Shown: one piece after another, positions 8,548-16,769 of the stretch
How the letters are laid out: every line of letters begins with the position of its first letter
How positions within the stretch are numbered: position 1 is the first letter of the stretch
DNA from: Candidatus Micrarchaeota archaeon CG_4_10_14_0_2_um_filter_60_11
Lineage (GTDB): Archaea; Micrarchaeota; Micrarchaeia; Norongarragalinales; Norongarragalinaceae
Length of the DNA stretch: 41,447 nt
Direction of reading: 5' to 3'
Assembly (NCBI GenBank): GCA_002792915.1
Contig: PFPF01000034.1
Location: 1 to 41,447 of the forward strand
Notes under the pieces: generated by a model
What the model saw: only the letters and a program-made list of their open reading frames with translations
Database searches by the model: none
Told to the model about the DNA's origin: nothing
Made by a program: the position numbers and the translations under genes

Positions 8548-9825
8548 CTACGGGTAAGCCCTGTTGATTACGCGCGGGAAAGGCACCGCGTCGCGGATGT
8601 GCTCCAAGTTCAGCAGCCACTTGACCAGCCGTTCGACTCCCAGGCCGAACCCGCTGTGCGGAACGCTGCCGTAGCGCCGCAAGTCCAAATACCACTCGTA
8701 ATCCTTCAAGTCCAGGCCCGCGGCGCGCATCCTCGCGACGAGCTTGTCGTACTCCCAGACGCGCTGCGAGCCGCCGATTATCTCGCCGTGCCCCTCCGGC
8801 GCCAGCAAGTCCGCGTTCAGCGCGTACTTGCCGTCAAGCGTGGTTTCCATGTAGAACGGCTTTATTTTCGCCGGGAAGTTCGTGATGAAAACCGGCTTTT
8901 CAAGTCCGCTTGTAAGCAGTTCCTCCTGCGGCACTCCGAAGTCCTCGCCCCACTCGATTCCGCATTTTTCCACGGCTTCGTCGTACTTCATGCGGTAGAA
9001 CGGCGGCTCTATCGCCATCAAGTCTTCCGGCTTGCGGCCAAAGTTCTTGAGGAGCTTGGAGTTGTTTTCCACCAGGCCGCGCGCGACCGAGGAAACCAGC
9101 TCTTCCTGCAGGCGCATGTTGTCCTCGTTGTCGAAGTGCGCCGCCTCTTCTTCCAAGTGCCAGTACTCGGTCAGGTGCTTGTTCGTCCTGCTCTTTTCCG
9201 CGCGGAAAGACGGCGCGAGTATGAAGACCTTCTCCAGCGAGGTGATGAACGCCTCGTTGTACAGCTGGCCGCTCTGCGTCAGGTAAGCCTTTTCGCCGAA
9301 GTAGTCCAACTCGAACAGCGTGCTGCCTCCCTCGCACCCGCTCTTGGTGATTATGGGCGGCGAGAGCTCCCAGAAGCCCTGCTCGTCGAAGAAGTCGCGC
9401 AAATACTTGACGATGTAGTGCCGCGCCTTCATCACGCTCGTGAGCTTTTGCGAGCGCAGCCACAAGTGCCGCTTGTCCAGGAGAAATTCAACGCTTTGGT
9501 CTTCCGTAATCGGGAACGCCTCGCCCTGGTGCGTGAGCTTGAAGCGCGTGGCCTGCAGCTCCCACCCGCCGGGCGCGCGCTCGTCGCGCTTGACCGTGCC
9601 GTAAACCTCGACCGCGGACTCGATGAACGCCTTTCCAGCAGCCTCGAAGTCCGTTTCGGGAACAACGCCCTTCTTGACCGCGCACTGCATCACGCCGCTC
9701 GCGTCGCGCACCACCACGAAAGCCAGGCCGCCGCTCGAGCGGCTGCGGTGAACCCAGCCGCGCAGCGAGACCTCGTCGCCTTCCTTGGCCTTGCCTTCGA
9801 GGACGAATTCAATCGGGGTGAACAT
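8548..9825 (-). CDS. asnS: asparaginyl-tRNA synthetase
   Basis: Class IIb synthetase charging tRNA-Asn. An N-terminal OB-fold anticodon-binding domain (VSLRGWVHRSRSSGG) precedes the class II core: motif 2 FRAEKSRTNKHLTEYWHLEEE and motif 3 GFGLGVERLVKWLLNLEHIRD. FITNFPAKIKPFYM and LLAPEGHGEIIGGSQR are of AsnRS rather than AspRS type. At 425 residues it is full length. The ATG two codons inside a TTG is chosen; a GGATAAAAAA element lies about 28 nt upstream. It is convergent with the ATPase gene, with 3 nt between them. Confidence 0.93.
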   Translation of the reverse strand: MFTPIEFVLEGKAKEGDEVSLRGWVHRSRSSGGLAFVVVRDASGVMQCAVKKGVVPETDFEAAGKAFIESAVEVYGTVKRDERAPGGWELQATRFKLTHQGEAFPITEDQSVEFLLDKRHLWLRSQKLTSVMKARHYIVKYLRDFFDEQGFWELSPPIITKSGCEGGSTLFELDYFGEKAYLTQSGQLYNEAFITSLEKVFILAPSFRAEKSRTNKHLTEYWHLEEEAAHFDNEDNMRLQEELVSSVARGLVENNSKLLKNFGRKPEDLMAIEPPFYRMKYDEAVEKCGIEWGEDFGVPQEELLTSGLEKPVFITNFPAKIKPFYMETTLDGKYALNADLLAPEGHGEIIGGSQRVWEYDKLVARMRAAGLDLKDYEWYLDLRRYGSVPHSGFGLGVERLVKWLLNLEHIRDAVPFPRVINRAYP

Positions 9826-9920
9826 CAGCAAGACATAGGGCGGGGGGTTTTTTATCCTATTTTAAGCGCGTGGCCGCGGTTTGCGAAAGCCAGATATTCC
9901 GGCTTTCCCTCCGCCTTTCG

Positions 9921-10271
9921 ATGTTCAAGCAAGCCATCGTTCTCCGCAGCGATTTGGAAATGGGAAAGGGAAAACTAGTCGCGCAGGGGAGCCACGCGTC
10001 ACTGGAAGCCTTCATCGAGGCGCAGAAGTCCAGCGCGCTGACCGTTGCCGCGTGGCGCAGCACTGGCTGCAAGAAGATTACGCTCAAAGTGTCAAGCGAA
10101 GCCGAGTTGAAGGAACTGTATTCCAAGGCGAAGCGCCTCAAGCTGCCCTGCTCGCTGGTGCGGGACGCGGGGCACACGCAAGTCGAGCCGGGCACGATAA
10201 CCGCGCTCGCAATCGGCCCGGCAGCCGACGGCACGATAGACAAGGTCACCGGCGGCTTGAAACTGCTATAG
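9921..10271 (+). CDS. pth2: peptidyl-tRNA hydrolase, Pth2 type
   Basis: Recycles peptidyl-tRNA released from stalled ribosomes. At 116 residues it matches the archaeal/eukaryotic Pth2 family: KQAIVLRSDLEMGKGKLVAQGSHAS at the N-terminus, then CSLVRDAGHTQVEPGTITALAIGP with the conserved D-AG-T-PG-T pattern, and a VTGGLKLL end. The ATG at 9921 is chosen because the family starts here; the upstream in-frame extension shows no similarity. It converges on hjc with 3 nt between the stops. Confidence 0.93.
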   Translation: MFKQAIVLRSDLEMGKGKLVAQGSHASLEAFIEAQKSSALTVAAWRSTGCKKITLKVSSEAELKELYSKAKRLKLPCSLVRDAGHTQVEPGTITALAIGPAADGTIDKVTGGLKLL

Positions 10272-10274
10272 ATT

Positions 10275-10646
10275 TCAGATTATTTGGTCGAGCGTCAAGC
10301 CGGACTGGGATTCGCGGCTGTTCAGCGTGAAGCCCTTATCCGCCTCGTTGAACACCGCGAGCGGGAAGAAGTGCCAGCCTTTGCGTGCGACTTTCCACGC
10401 GACGTAAACGGGCATTCCAGTCGTCGCCTGCCACTGCTGCATTATTCTGAACTTCGCCTTCTCGATGTACAGGTTGTTCTTCCACGCCTTGCATTCGATT
10501 GCGAACTTCTTAGTCGTATGCAGCGCGATCAGGTCGGGCGACACGCCGTCCACTCCCGAACCGCTGGCTCGGACAACAAAAAAGCCCTTGGCGATTAGCA
10601 GTTTTTTCAGCTCGCGTTCGGCTGCCGAGCCCTTGTTGTAAGACAT
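10275..10646 (-). CDS. hjc: Holliday junction resolvase Hjc
   Basis: Archaeal structure-specific endonuclease that cleaves four-way junctions. It shows the PD-(D/E)XK nuclease core: KGSAAERELKKLL (catalytic Glu), then SGVDGVSPDLIAL (Asp), then FAIECKAWKN (E-x-K). Its 123 residues are typical of Hjc. It is divergent from the following small gene across about 93 nt carrying promoter elements. A second recombination gene in this window besides the NurA operon, but not co-transcribed with it. Confidence 0.93.
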   Translation of the reverse strand: MSYNKGSAAERELKKLLIAKGFFVVRASGSGVDGVSPDLIALHTTKKFAIECKAWKNNLYIEKAKFRIMQQWQATTGMPVYVAWKVARKGWHFFPLAVFNEADKGFTLNSRESQSGLTLDQII

Positions 10647-10739
10647 CGCACGCGTTACGCCGCGCCGGCTTTTAACGCATACGCATTTAAACCGCTTCGC
10701 GCCGTTATTGTTCAGCGATTATAGAGGGAGGTTGTCGTA

Positions 10740-11042
10740 ATGCCTGAACGCGAACTGTTTTTGAAGCAGAGGGAAGGCAAGTTTTCGCTTAAGCCCGCGC
10801 CCGAGGCGCCTTTGACAAACGAGCGGCCCGCAAAGCTGCTTTTCAAGAGCACCAAAACGCCCGCCTACCTGCTTAGGAACCCGGGTTTGCACGCGCTGCT
10901 TAACCCTACGCACGAGGAAGGCGCGTACCGCAAGTTTGTGCGGTATAAACTCGGCCCGAACCCGCCAGCCAGCAGGGAGAACATCGCCGACTTGTTCCGC
11001 AATAACTACCCGCAGCGCGCCGCCAAGACCTACCGCAAGTAA
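10740..11042 (+). CDS. small basic protein of unknown function
   Basis: A 100-residue basic, proline-rich protein with no membrane segment or motif I recognise. Features are a KLLFKSTKTPAYLLRNPG centre and an ENIADLFRNNYPQRAAKTYRK tail. Expression signals are good: ATTTAAAC about 50 nt upstream and GGGAGG about 9 nt before the ATG. The basic composition could suit nucleic-acid binding, but that is only inference. A real gene is likely given the signals and its place in a 470-nt gap between recognised genes. Confidence 0.6.
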   Translation: MPERELFLKQREGKFSLKPAPEAPLTNERPAKLLFKSTKTPAYLLRNPGLHALLNPTHEEGAYRKFVRYKLGPNPPASRENIADLFRNNYPQRAAKTYRK

Positions 11043-11111
11043 TTGTCGTCGCCTGCCGTTTTCGCGAACCTATTTAAATGCGGAAACGGAAATTGTTGGG
11101 ATAAGGTTTAA

Positions 11112-11534
11112 ATGGAGACAGGCATCAAAGTCGGAGACTGCATGAAGACGGTCCTGGTTACCGTCGGCGAAGATTCTTCGCTGAAGGACGCCGCCTCTAG
11201 GATGAAGCAATCCAAGGTGGGCAGCCTTTTGGTGACCAACAAGGCCGGGAAGATTTACGCGATTATAACCGCGGAGGACATCGTCACGAAGGCGGTGGCT
11301 TCCGAACGGTTGAGCGAGCCCGTCAAGGCGTTCGCCAGCAAGCCCCTCGTCGGCATAAAAGTCGACGCGGACTTGAGGGATGCCGCCAAGCTGATGGGCG
11401 AGAAGAACATAAAGCGGCTCGTGGTCCACAAGGGCGACGGGTCAATCGCGGGAATACTCTCGGAAAGGGACATAGTCAGGATCTCTCCTTCTTTGTACGA
11501 CCTGATCGCCGAGAGGGAAAAATTGAACCGTTGA
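11112..11534 (+). CDS. tandem CBS-domain protein
   Basis: A 140-residue protein made of two CBS repeats: VGDCMKTVLVTVGEDSSLKDAASRM...GKIYAIITAEDIV and VGIKVDADLRDAAKLMGEKNIKRLVV...IAGILSERDIV. Paired CBS domains usually bind adenine nucleotides and act as energy or ligand sensors. No catalytic domain is attached, so the partner is unknown. TATTTAAAT lies about 40 nt upstream. It is followed at 100 nt by the Toprim-dnaG pair, but nothing shows a shared role. Confidence 0.87.
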   Translation: METGIKVGDCMKTVLVTVGEDSSLKDAASRMKQSKVGSLLVTNKAGKIYAIITAEDIVTKAVASERLSEPVKAFASKPLVGIKVDADLRDAAKLMGEKNIKRLVVHKGDGSIAGILSERDIVRISPSLYDLIAEREKLNR

Positions 11535-11636
11535 ATCACCCGCCCGCGCGTGATGCGCGTAGGATGGCTCCCCCGACGCCGCAAGGCGAATGGAGGGGCA
11601 GTTCAACATGCGCGCGCAAAGCGGGGGTATGGCGCA

Positions 11637-12062
11637 ATGAATGCCGTTGAAAGGCTGCGTGAAACGGGCAGGCTGCTGCGAACGCTTGAGACGCGAGTAA
11701 TCGTGGTCGAAGGCGAACGCGACGAGGCTGCCCTGCGCGGCATCGGCATCAATGCGCCGGTGATTCAAGCGACGGGTTCGGTCGAGCGCCTCGTGGCGCG
11801 CGTTTTGCGCGCCTCCCGAGGCAGGGACAAGAGCGTTGCGCTCCTGTTCGATTGGGATGCCGAAGGCAGGAGGAAGGTGCGCTTTTTCGAGGCGCGCTTC
11901 CGGGCCGAAGGCGAGTCCCGCGTGCTCGACCGCGTGACGCCGTTGCGGTTCAAGGCCCTCCTTGGCGTGCTCTTCGTCGAAGAAGCTTCGTCGAAGTTCT
12001 CCAGAATAACGGAGGAAGGAATGAAATGGGAAAGACGTGCATTGATACAGTCAAGTACATGA
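11637..12062 (+). CDS. small Toprim-domain protein (archaeal primase-like)
   Basis: A Toprim fold of about 140 residues: VIVVEGERDEAALRGIG carries the catalytic-type Glu, and LLFDWDAEGRRKVRFFEARF resembles the DxD-type region. Single-domain Toprim proteins of this size occur in archaea, with poorly defined roles in nucleic-acid metabolism. The ATG at 11637 is chosen because upstream in-frame codons look non-coding. Its last 37 nt overlap the start of dnaG in another frame, so the two are probably translated from one message. Confidence 0.72.
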   Translation: MNAVERLRETGRLLRTLETRVIVVEGERDEAALRGIGINAPVIQATGSVERLVARVLRASRGRDKSVALLFDWDAEGRRKVRFFEARFRAEGESRVLDRVTPLRFKALLGVLFVEEASSKFSRITEEGMKWERRALIQSST

Positions 12063-13423
12063 TTCGCGCGCGCTTCGAGGTCGACGGCCTGATCGAGAAG
12101 CCGGACATCGTCGGCGCGCTGTTCGGGCAGACGGAAGGTTTGCTCGGCGATGAGCTGGATCTCCGCGAGCTCCAGAAGAACGGCCGCATCGGCCGCATCG
12201 AGGTCGAGGCGAACGTCCGCGGGGGCAAGAGTTTCGGCGCGATTCTCGTGCCGTCCAGCCTGGACATGGTCGAGACCAGCATTTTGGGCGCCGCGCTCGA
12301 AATAGTCGACCGCGTGGGGCCCTGCGAAGCCCGCGTTTCCGTCGAGAAGATAGAAGACACGCGCAACTTGAAGCGCAAACAGGTCCTCAACCGCGCGAAG
12401 GAGCTGCTCAAGGGGATGCTCTTGAACGAGATTCCCGAAAGCAAGGAACTCAGCGAAATGGTTCGCGACGAGGCCAAAGTCAGCGAAATCGTGGCTTACG
12501 GGCCCGACCAGCTGCCCGCAGGGCCCGACGTGACGTCAAGCGAAACCATCGTCATGGTGGAAGGCCGCGCGGACGTGCTGAACCTGCTCAAGAACGGCAT
12601 CAAGAACGTGGTAGCCATCGGCGGAGCCAACGTTGGCGAAACCGTGGCGCGCCTCGGCCGCGAAAAAGAGCTGACCGTCTTCCTTGACGGCGACCGCGGC
12701 GGGGACATCATCCTCAAGGAGCTGATGGACGCGACGGACGTGGATTACGTCGCGCGCGCTCCGCCCGGAATGGAAGTCGAGGACTTGACGCGCAAGGAAA
12801 TAATCAAGGCGCTGCGCAGGAAGGTGCCCGTGGACCAGGCCAACCAATTGAAGGGAGGCGGGGACCGCGAGCGCCGCCGCGACTTCGACCGCGACCGCGA
12901 GGAGCGCCGCGAGTTCGACCGCGGCGACGGAGGCAACCGTGACGCGCGCAGGTCGCCCGTTGAGCGCCAAGAGCGCAGTGCCGAGCGCCCAGAGCGTGCC
13001 GAACGCGTTGAACGCGGCGAACGCTTCGAGCGCCCAGCCGGCGCTGAGCGCACCGAACGCGGCGAGAAATACTCGGAAGCTTCGCCGCTCGCGCGGGAAG
13101 TCGCCTCCGAGCCCGCAACCGTGCTGACGCCCGAAGAGGCGGCGAAAGTCGTGGAGGCGCGCAAGGTGCTAAAGGAGCTGGAAGGCTCGCTGAAGGCGCG
13201 CCTGTTGAGCGCGGATTCGACGACCTTGTCCGAGGTTCCCATCCGCGAAATCATGAGGTCGCTGGAGGAAACGCAGGGCGTGCACGCCGTCGTTCTCGAC
13301 GGCATCGTCACCCAGCGCCTCGTGGATTTGGCGGAACAGAAGGGTGCCAAGTTCATCGTGGGCATCCGTTCGGGCAACCTGACGCGCAAGCCGACGAGCC
13401 TGAAAATAGTTTTGGGCCAGTAG
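12026..13423 (+). CDS. dnaG: archaeal DnaG-type primase
   Basis: Toprim-containing DnaG-like protein, in archaea linked to both primer synthesis and the RNA exosome. The N-terminus (KYMIRARFEVDGLIEKPDIVGALFGQTEGLLG) is diagnostic. The Toprim core is IVMVEGRADVLNLLKNGIKNVVAIGG (from about 178) plus TVFLDGDRGGDII. Residues about 277-350 form a low-complexity linker rich in Arg, Glu and Asp (repeats such as ERPERAERVERGERFERP) before the conserved C-terminal domain that ends RKPTSLKIVLGQ. The start is set by GGAGGAAGGA 5-15 nt upstream of the ATG. Exosome subunit Csl4 is encoded elsewhere in the window. Confidence 0.93.
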   Translation: MGKTCIDTVKYMIRARFEVDGLIEKPDIVGALFGQTEGLLGDELDLRELQKNGRIGRIEVEANVRGGKSFGAILVPSSLDMVETSILGAALEIVDRVGPCEARVSVEKIEDTRNLKRKQVLNRAKELLKGMLLNEIPESKELSEMVRDEAKVSEIVAYGPDQLPAGPDVTSSETIVMVEGRADVLNLLKNGIKNVVAIGGANVGETVARLGREKELTVFLDGDRGGDIILKELMDATDVDYVARAPPGMEVEDLTRKEIIKALRRKVPVDQANQLKGGGDRERRRDFDRDREERREFDRGDGGNRDARRSPVERQERSAERPERAERVERGERFERPAGAERTERGEKYSEASPLAREVASEPATVLTPEEAAKVVEARKVLKELEGSLKARLLSADSTTLSEVPIREIMRSLEETQGVHAVVLDGIVTQRLVDLAEQKGAKFIVGIRSGNLTRKPTSLKIVLGQ

Positions 13424-13435
13424 AAAGCAAATAAC

Positions 13436-13460
13436 GGGGGCGGCGTCCCCCTTCCCCTTT
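13436..13460 (+). terminator. hairpin and T-run after dnaG
   Basis: Five G residues (13436-13440) pair with five C residues (13447-13451) around a 6-nt loop, followed by pyrimidine-rich sequence with a run of T. It sits 12 nt after the dnaG stop and before the next gene, which has its own T-rich element and Shine-Dalgarno. This is compatible with a transcription terminator. Confidence 0.45.
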
Positions 13461-13557
13461 TTCTTGATTTTTATTTTTGTTGCGAGGCTTGCCTTTCCGC
13501 GGCGAAAGCCACCCTTTTTTATTTCGGCGCGCCTTGATTCCTGGCGGTGGTGTTTCC

Positions 13558-13857
13558 GTGCATTCGATAGTCAGGCGTTTGAAGAGCAAGGTCTTGTCCG
13601 CCGGCGTGTCCGCCGAAGGCGTCGGCATAATCCAGCTGCGCAAGCGCGTCACCGAGGCGGAGTTCAAGGCCGCGGCAAAAGAGCAGGGATTGAAGACGAA
13701 CTTCCAGGGTTCCAAGAAGTATTTGGAGGCGCGCAACCCGAAGGACCAGCTCGTCGCGGTTCTCGTAGACTACAACCACCTGATACTGCCGAAGCACGCG
13801 CATTCCAAGCAGGCCGCGTTCGACTTGGCGAAGTCGCTGTTGGGGGCCAAGGAATGA
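13558..13857 (+). CDS. small unknown protein coupled to LonB-like ATPase
   Basis: A 99-residue soluble protein starting at GTG, with GGTGGTG about 6 nt upstream. Segments include VTEAEFKAAAKEQGLKTNFQGSKKY and KDQLVAVLVDYNHLILPKHAHSKQAAFDLAKSLL. I recognise no family. Its stop overlaps the next start by 4 nt (ATGA), so it is translationally coupled to the AAA+ protein. A role as adaptor or partner of that ATPase is a guess from position alone. Confidence 0.6.
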   Translation: MHSIVRRLKSKVLSAGVSAEGVGIIQLRKRVTEAEFKAAAKEQGLKTNFQGSKKYLEARNPKDQLVAVLVDYNHLILPKHAHSKQAAFDLAKSLLGAKE

Positions 13858-15269
13858 AATTCAAGTCGACGGCTGACGTCGCAATACCCGCGGACCCGCT
13901 CGCACAGGTCATCGGGCAGGACCACGCCGTTGAAATCGCGAAAATCGCCGCGCGCCAGCGGCGCCACCTGCTGCTGGTCGCCGCGCCCGGAACGGGTAAA
14001 AGCATGTTGGCTCAAGCAGTCGCATTCCAATTGCCTTCGCCCACCGAGGAAATCTCGGTTTTGCACAACCCCGCGAACCCCGAGCGGCCTTCCGTCGAAA
14101 TCCGCACGCAGTCGGACGCGGTTAAAGAGAGAAAATTGCGGGAGCGCATTCAAGGCAGGCTGGTGGCGCCGATCGACGTGCCGTCATTCGTCGCGGAACG
14201 CCTTGGCTTCAGGTGCCCGCGTTGCGGGGCGCTGGGCCGCGCAGCCGACCGCGCGTGCGCGAATTGTGGCGCGGACAAGTCGTACGCGTTGAACCCGTTC
14301 TCGAACATTTACGTCGAAGAAAAGGACGCACCCCGCCGCGTGCACACCACGCGCCTCAAGGAGGACAACTCGGAAGAGGTAATCGTTTACGAGCGGATGG
14401 GGGAAAAAGTCCGCGTGCTCGACCAGGCCGCGCTCGAACAGCTGGACGCGCTGCAGAAGCGCCAGCCGCGCAAGATAATCGTGCCCTTCGAGCGCAACAC
14501 TTTCGTAGTCGCGACGGGTGCCTCCGAAACAGAGCTGCTGGGCGACGTGCGGCACGACCCGTACGGCGGCCACCAGCAAATCGGCACGCCGCCCTATCTC
14601 CGCGTTGTTCCCGGCGCCATTCACGAGGCGCACCAGGGCGTCCTGTTCATCGACGAGTTGAGCGCGCTTGCGTACATACAGCGCTTCCTCCTCACCGCGA
14701 TGCAAGAGAAAAAGTACTCAATCGTCGGGCGCAACCCGCAGAGCGCGGGCGCGAGCGTGAAAGTCGAGGGCGTGCCCTGCGACTTCGTATTGATTGCCGC
14801 GTCCAACATCAACGACTTGCCCGCCATACTCCCGCCTCTGCGCAGCCGCGTCATAGGCAACGGCTATGAAGTCCTGCTGGACACTGTGATGCCCGACACC
14901 CCCGTTAACCGGGAAAAAATCTGGCAATTCGTGGCGCAGGAAATACGCAAGGACGGAAAAATACCGCACGCTTCGCCGGAAGCCATGGAGGAAATAATCG
15001 CGGTGTCCGCAAAGAAGGCGAAGGAGTACGACGACGCGGACTCTTCGCTGACGCTTCGTTTCCGCGAGTTGAGCGGCCTCGTGCGCCTCGCGGGGGACAT
15101 CGCCGTCGTGGAGGGCGCGCCGCTCATACTGCCAGAATTCATCGGCAAGGCGTTGAAGCGCGGCGCGCGCGTCGAGAAGCAAATCGAGGAGCGTTACGGC
15201 TCGCTGTGGAAGGGCGGGCAGGCCGACTCGGCAAAGCCAGTTTCAAAGGACGAGCGCAGTTTCGGCTGA
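13854..15269 (+). CDS. LonB-like AAA+ ATPase with zinc ribbon, no protease domain
   Basis: A 471-residue AAA+ protein closely resembling the ATPase part of archaeal LonB: VIGQDHAVEIAKIAARQRRH, Walker A APGTGKS (44-50), LLGDVRHDPYGG, Walker B GVLFIDE (262-268), sensor IAASNINDLPAILPPLRSR, and a helical lid with LTLRFRELSGLVRLAGDIA. Archaeal LonB carries two transmembrane helices between Walker A and B; here that place holds a four-cysteine zinc ribbon (C121, C124, C135, C138) and no helix. The chain ends after the lid, so the S16 serine protease domain is missing. It is probably a soluble remodelling ATPase. It overlaps its upstream neighbour by ATGA. Confidence 0.82.
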   Translation: MKFKSTADVAIPADPLAQVIGQDHAVEIAKIAARQRRHLLLVAAPGTGKSMLAQAVAFQLPSPTEEISVLHNPANPERPSVEIRTQSDAVKERKLRERIQGRLVAPIDVPSFVAERLGFRCPRCGALGRAADRACANCGADKSYALNPFSNIYVEEKDAPRRVHTTRLKEDNSEEVIVYERMGEKVRVLDQAALEQLDALQKRQPRKIIVPFERNTFVVATGASETELLGDVRHDPYGGHQQIGTPPYLRVVPGAIHEAHQGVLFIDELSALAYIQRFLLTAMQEKKYSIVGRNPQSAGASVKVEGVPCDFVLIAASNINDLPAILPPLRSRVIGNGYEVLLDTVMPDTPVNREKIWQFVAQEIRKDGKIPHASPEAMEEIIAVSAKKAKEYDDADSSLTLRFRELSGLVRLAGDIAVVEGAPLILPEFIGKALKRGARVEKQIEERYGSLWKGGQADSAKPVSKDERSFG

Positions 15270-15321
15270 CCAACCCGCTGGTTCGGTTGACTTTTTATTC
15301 GGTTCCGCCAAATAATTGTTC

Positions 15322-16255
15322 ATGCCGCGGGAACCGCTGAACGTAGTGCTGGTTAGGGGCTTCGAGCCGCGCGCAGGTCTGCTCGACTTGGAGGGGCTCG
15401 TGCGGCAATTCAAGGAGGCGCGGTTCGACCCGCAAGGTTATCACGTGTTCCTGCTTCCGGAGTACCGCTTCGGTTCGGAGTTCAAGGGGTTGCACAAGCG
15501 CAACAAGGCCGCCTTGCGGCGCGTGCAGGAACTATTAAAAGGGACGAACTGGAGCGTCGCGTTCTCGGTCAACGAAGGCGTGCCTTCCGGGTTGTCCAAC
15601 ACGGGCTACCTGGAGCGCGACCGAGGCGGTCGTGCGCCCCAAAACCGCCATGCCTATGCCCGATCTTGACGCGATAAACGCCCAGGGCGGCCGCTTGACT
15701 TTCGAGAGGATGGATGCGCTGTGGCGCGGACTTTCGGAGGAGTCCAAGCGGGGGCTATTGAGGCTCGTTCAACCGTGGCGGCCGTTCTTTGGCAAACGCC
15801 GGGATGTCGGCAACCTTTCAACAAGCCAGCTTGACGAGCGCTGGTCCGGGCTGAAACCCGAGGACAAGAGGTTCCTGGTGAGGGATTTGTTCAAGTCGAA
15901 GTGGAACCGCCGCAGCCGCACGGTCGAAAGCCGACCGTTCAGGACGATTGAATTGGGCGGCCACAAGGTAGAGCATAGGGTTTGCGCGGACGCGGGGGTG
16001 GACGCGCCGCAAGACGAGGCGGCCGTAACGCTGATTTCTGCAAGCGGCTTGGAGATGACTCGCGCCGGCATTGGCAGGCTGCCGTTCTTGCGCAGCAAAG
16101 TGGTCGTGAACGACTCCATGCAGGGGTATACGCCGCGACTTTACCTCTACAGCCGGCTTTACCGGCTGCACGAGTCCGTGGGCGAGGCGAACCGGGCGCT
16201 TGCAGGGCATGCATTAAAGCTGCGCTTTTTCGACGCGCGCCCGGCTAGCCGCTGA
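15322..16255 (+). pseudogene. nitrilase-superfamily-like gene split by a frameshift
   Basis: Two overlapping frames join into one nitrilase-like protein. Frame 1 (15322-15669) has VFLLPEY with a candidate catalytic Glu (E47) and SNTGYL. Frame 2 (entered near 15615-15630, ending 16255) has ATEAVVRPKTAMPMP with a candidate Lys, then EHRVCADAG with a candidate Cys, giving an E-K-C order. Removing one base near GAGCGC (about 15616-15621) would join NTGYLE to ATEAVV. A TTTTTATT element 27 nt before the ATG suggests the promoter is intact. The change could be real inactivation, a sequencing or assembly error, or recoding. The family call is moderate because the C-terminal half is divergent. Confidence 0.5.
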
Positions 16256-16769
16256 GCGCCATTCCGATGAGGCCGCGTACGATTACCGAGTTGTTTACCA
16301 TGAATGCCTGCCCGCCTTCGATTTCGATGCGCCCGTCCACCTTGAGGCAGTCGCACCCGCTCCCCGAAATCACGATTTGCGGGTTCGAGCAGAACGAGGT
16401 GTTCTCGTCGCAGCCGATTTTGCTGCCGTCGTCGACGATCTCGTAAACGTAAACCATTTTTCCGCGGGACGCGAGCGCGTACGCGACTTCCGCGCCCATC
16501 ATCGCGACGCCGGAAGTCTGCGTGCTGTTCAGCGCGGTGGTGTGCTCCTCGATGCGGATTACCGGGTCCGCGAGAACGGTTTTGATGCCCTGCCGCGCGT
16601 CGCCGGCCGAGCGGATGTGCAACCCGTTAAGCACGACTTCGTTCGGCGTCATTATGCTGTATGCCATGTAAGCTGCGCCGATCAGGAACACCAGCGCGAC
16701 GCCGGCGAGCAGCATCGTTTCCGTGTTCGCGCCTTTCGCCTCTTTTTCGGTTTTGTTTTCAACGGTCAC
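16245..16769 (-). CDS. membrane-anchored protein of unknown function
   Basis: A 174-residue protein with a charged N-terminus (VENKTEKEAKGANTE), one transmembrane helix (about 21-40, MLLAGVALVFLIGAAYMAYSIM) and an outward domain with cysteines (IGCDENTSFCSN, SGSGCDCLKVDG). Hydrophobic GQAFMVNNSVIVRGLIGMALSG ends the chain. The GTG start overlaps the RNase Z stop by 3 nt (GTGA), so it is probably co-transcribed with it. I recognise no family; a secreted domain stabilised by disulfides is inferred. Its stop lies inside the end of the convergent nitrilase-like gene. Confidence 0.65.
   Translation of the reverse strand: MTVENKTEKEAKGANTETMLLAGVALVFLIGAAYMAYSIMTPNEVVLNGLHIRSAGDARQGIKTVLADPVIRIEEHTTALNSTQTSGVAMMGAEVAYALASRGKMVYVYEIVDDGSKIGCDENTSFCSNPQIVISGSGCDCLKVDGRIEIEGGQAFMVNNSVIVRGLIGMALSG

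Noticed and set aside
12855..13060. Repeated GAGCGC/GAACGC units taken as a possible CRISPR or satellite array
   Set aside because: They are in frame with dnaG and encode the charged linker; there are no regular spacers.
12804..13389. Long open frames on the minus strand across the dnaG linker, rich in Arg and Ser
   Set aside because: They are shadows of the GC-rich repetitive linker; no family-like sequence and no start signals.
13854..15269. The LonB-like ATPase gene as the missing C-terminal half of the split LonB
   Set aside because: It has its own Walker A and no intein C-domain or S16 protease; it is a paralogue.
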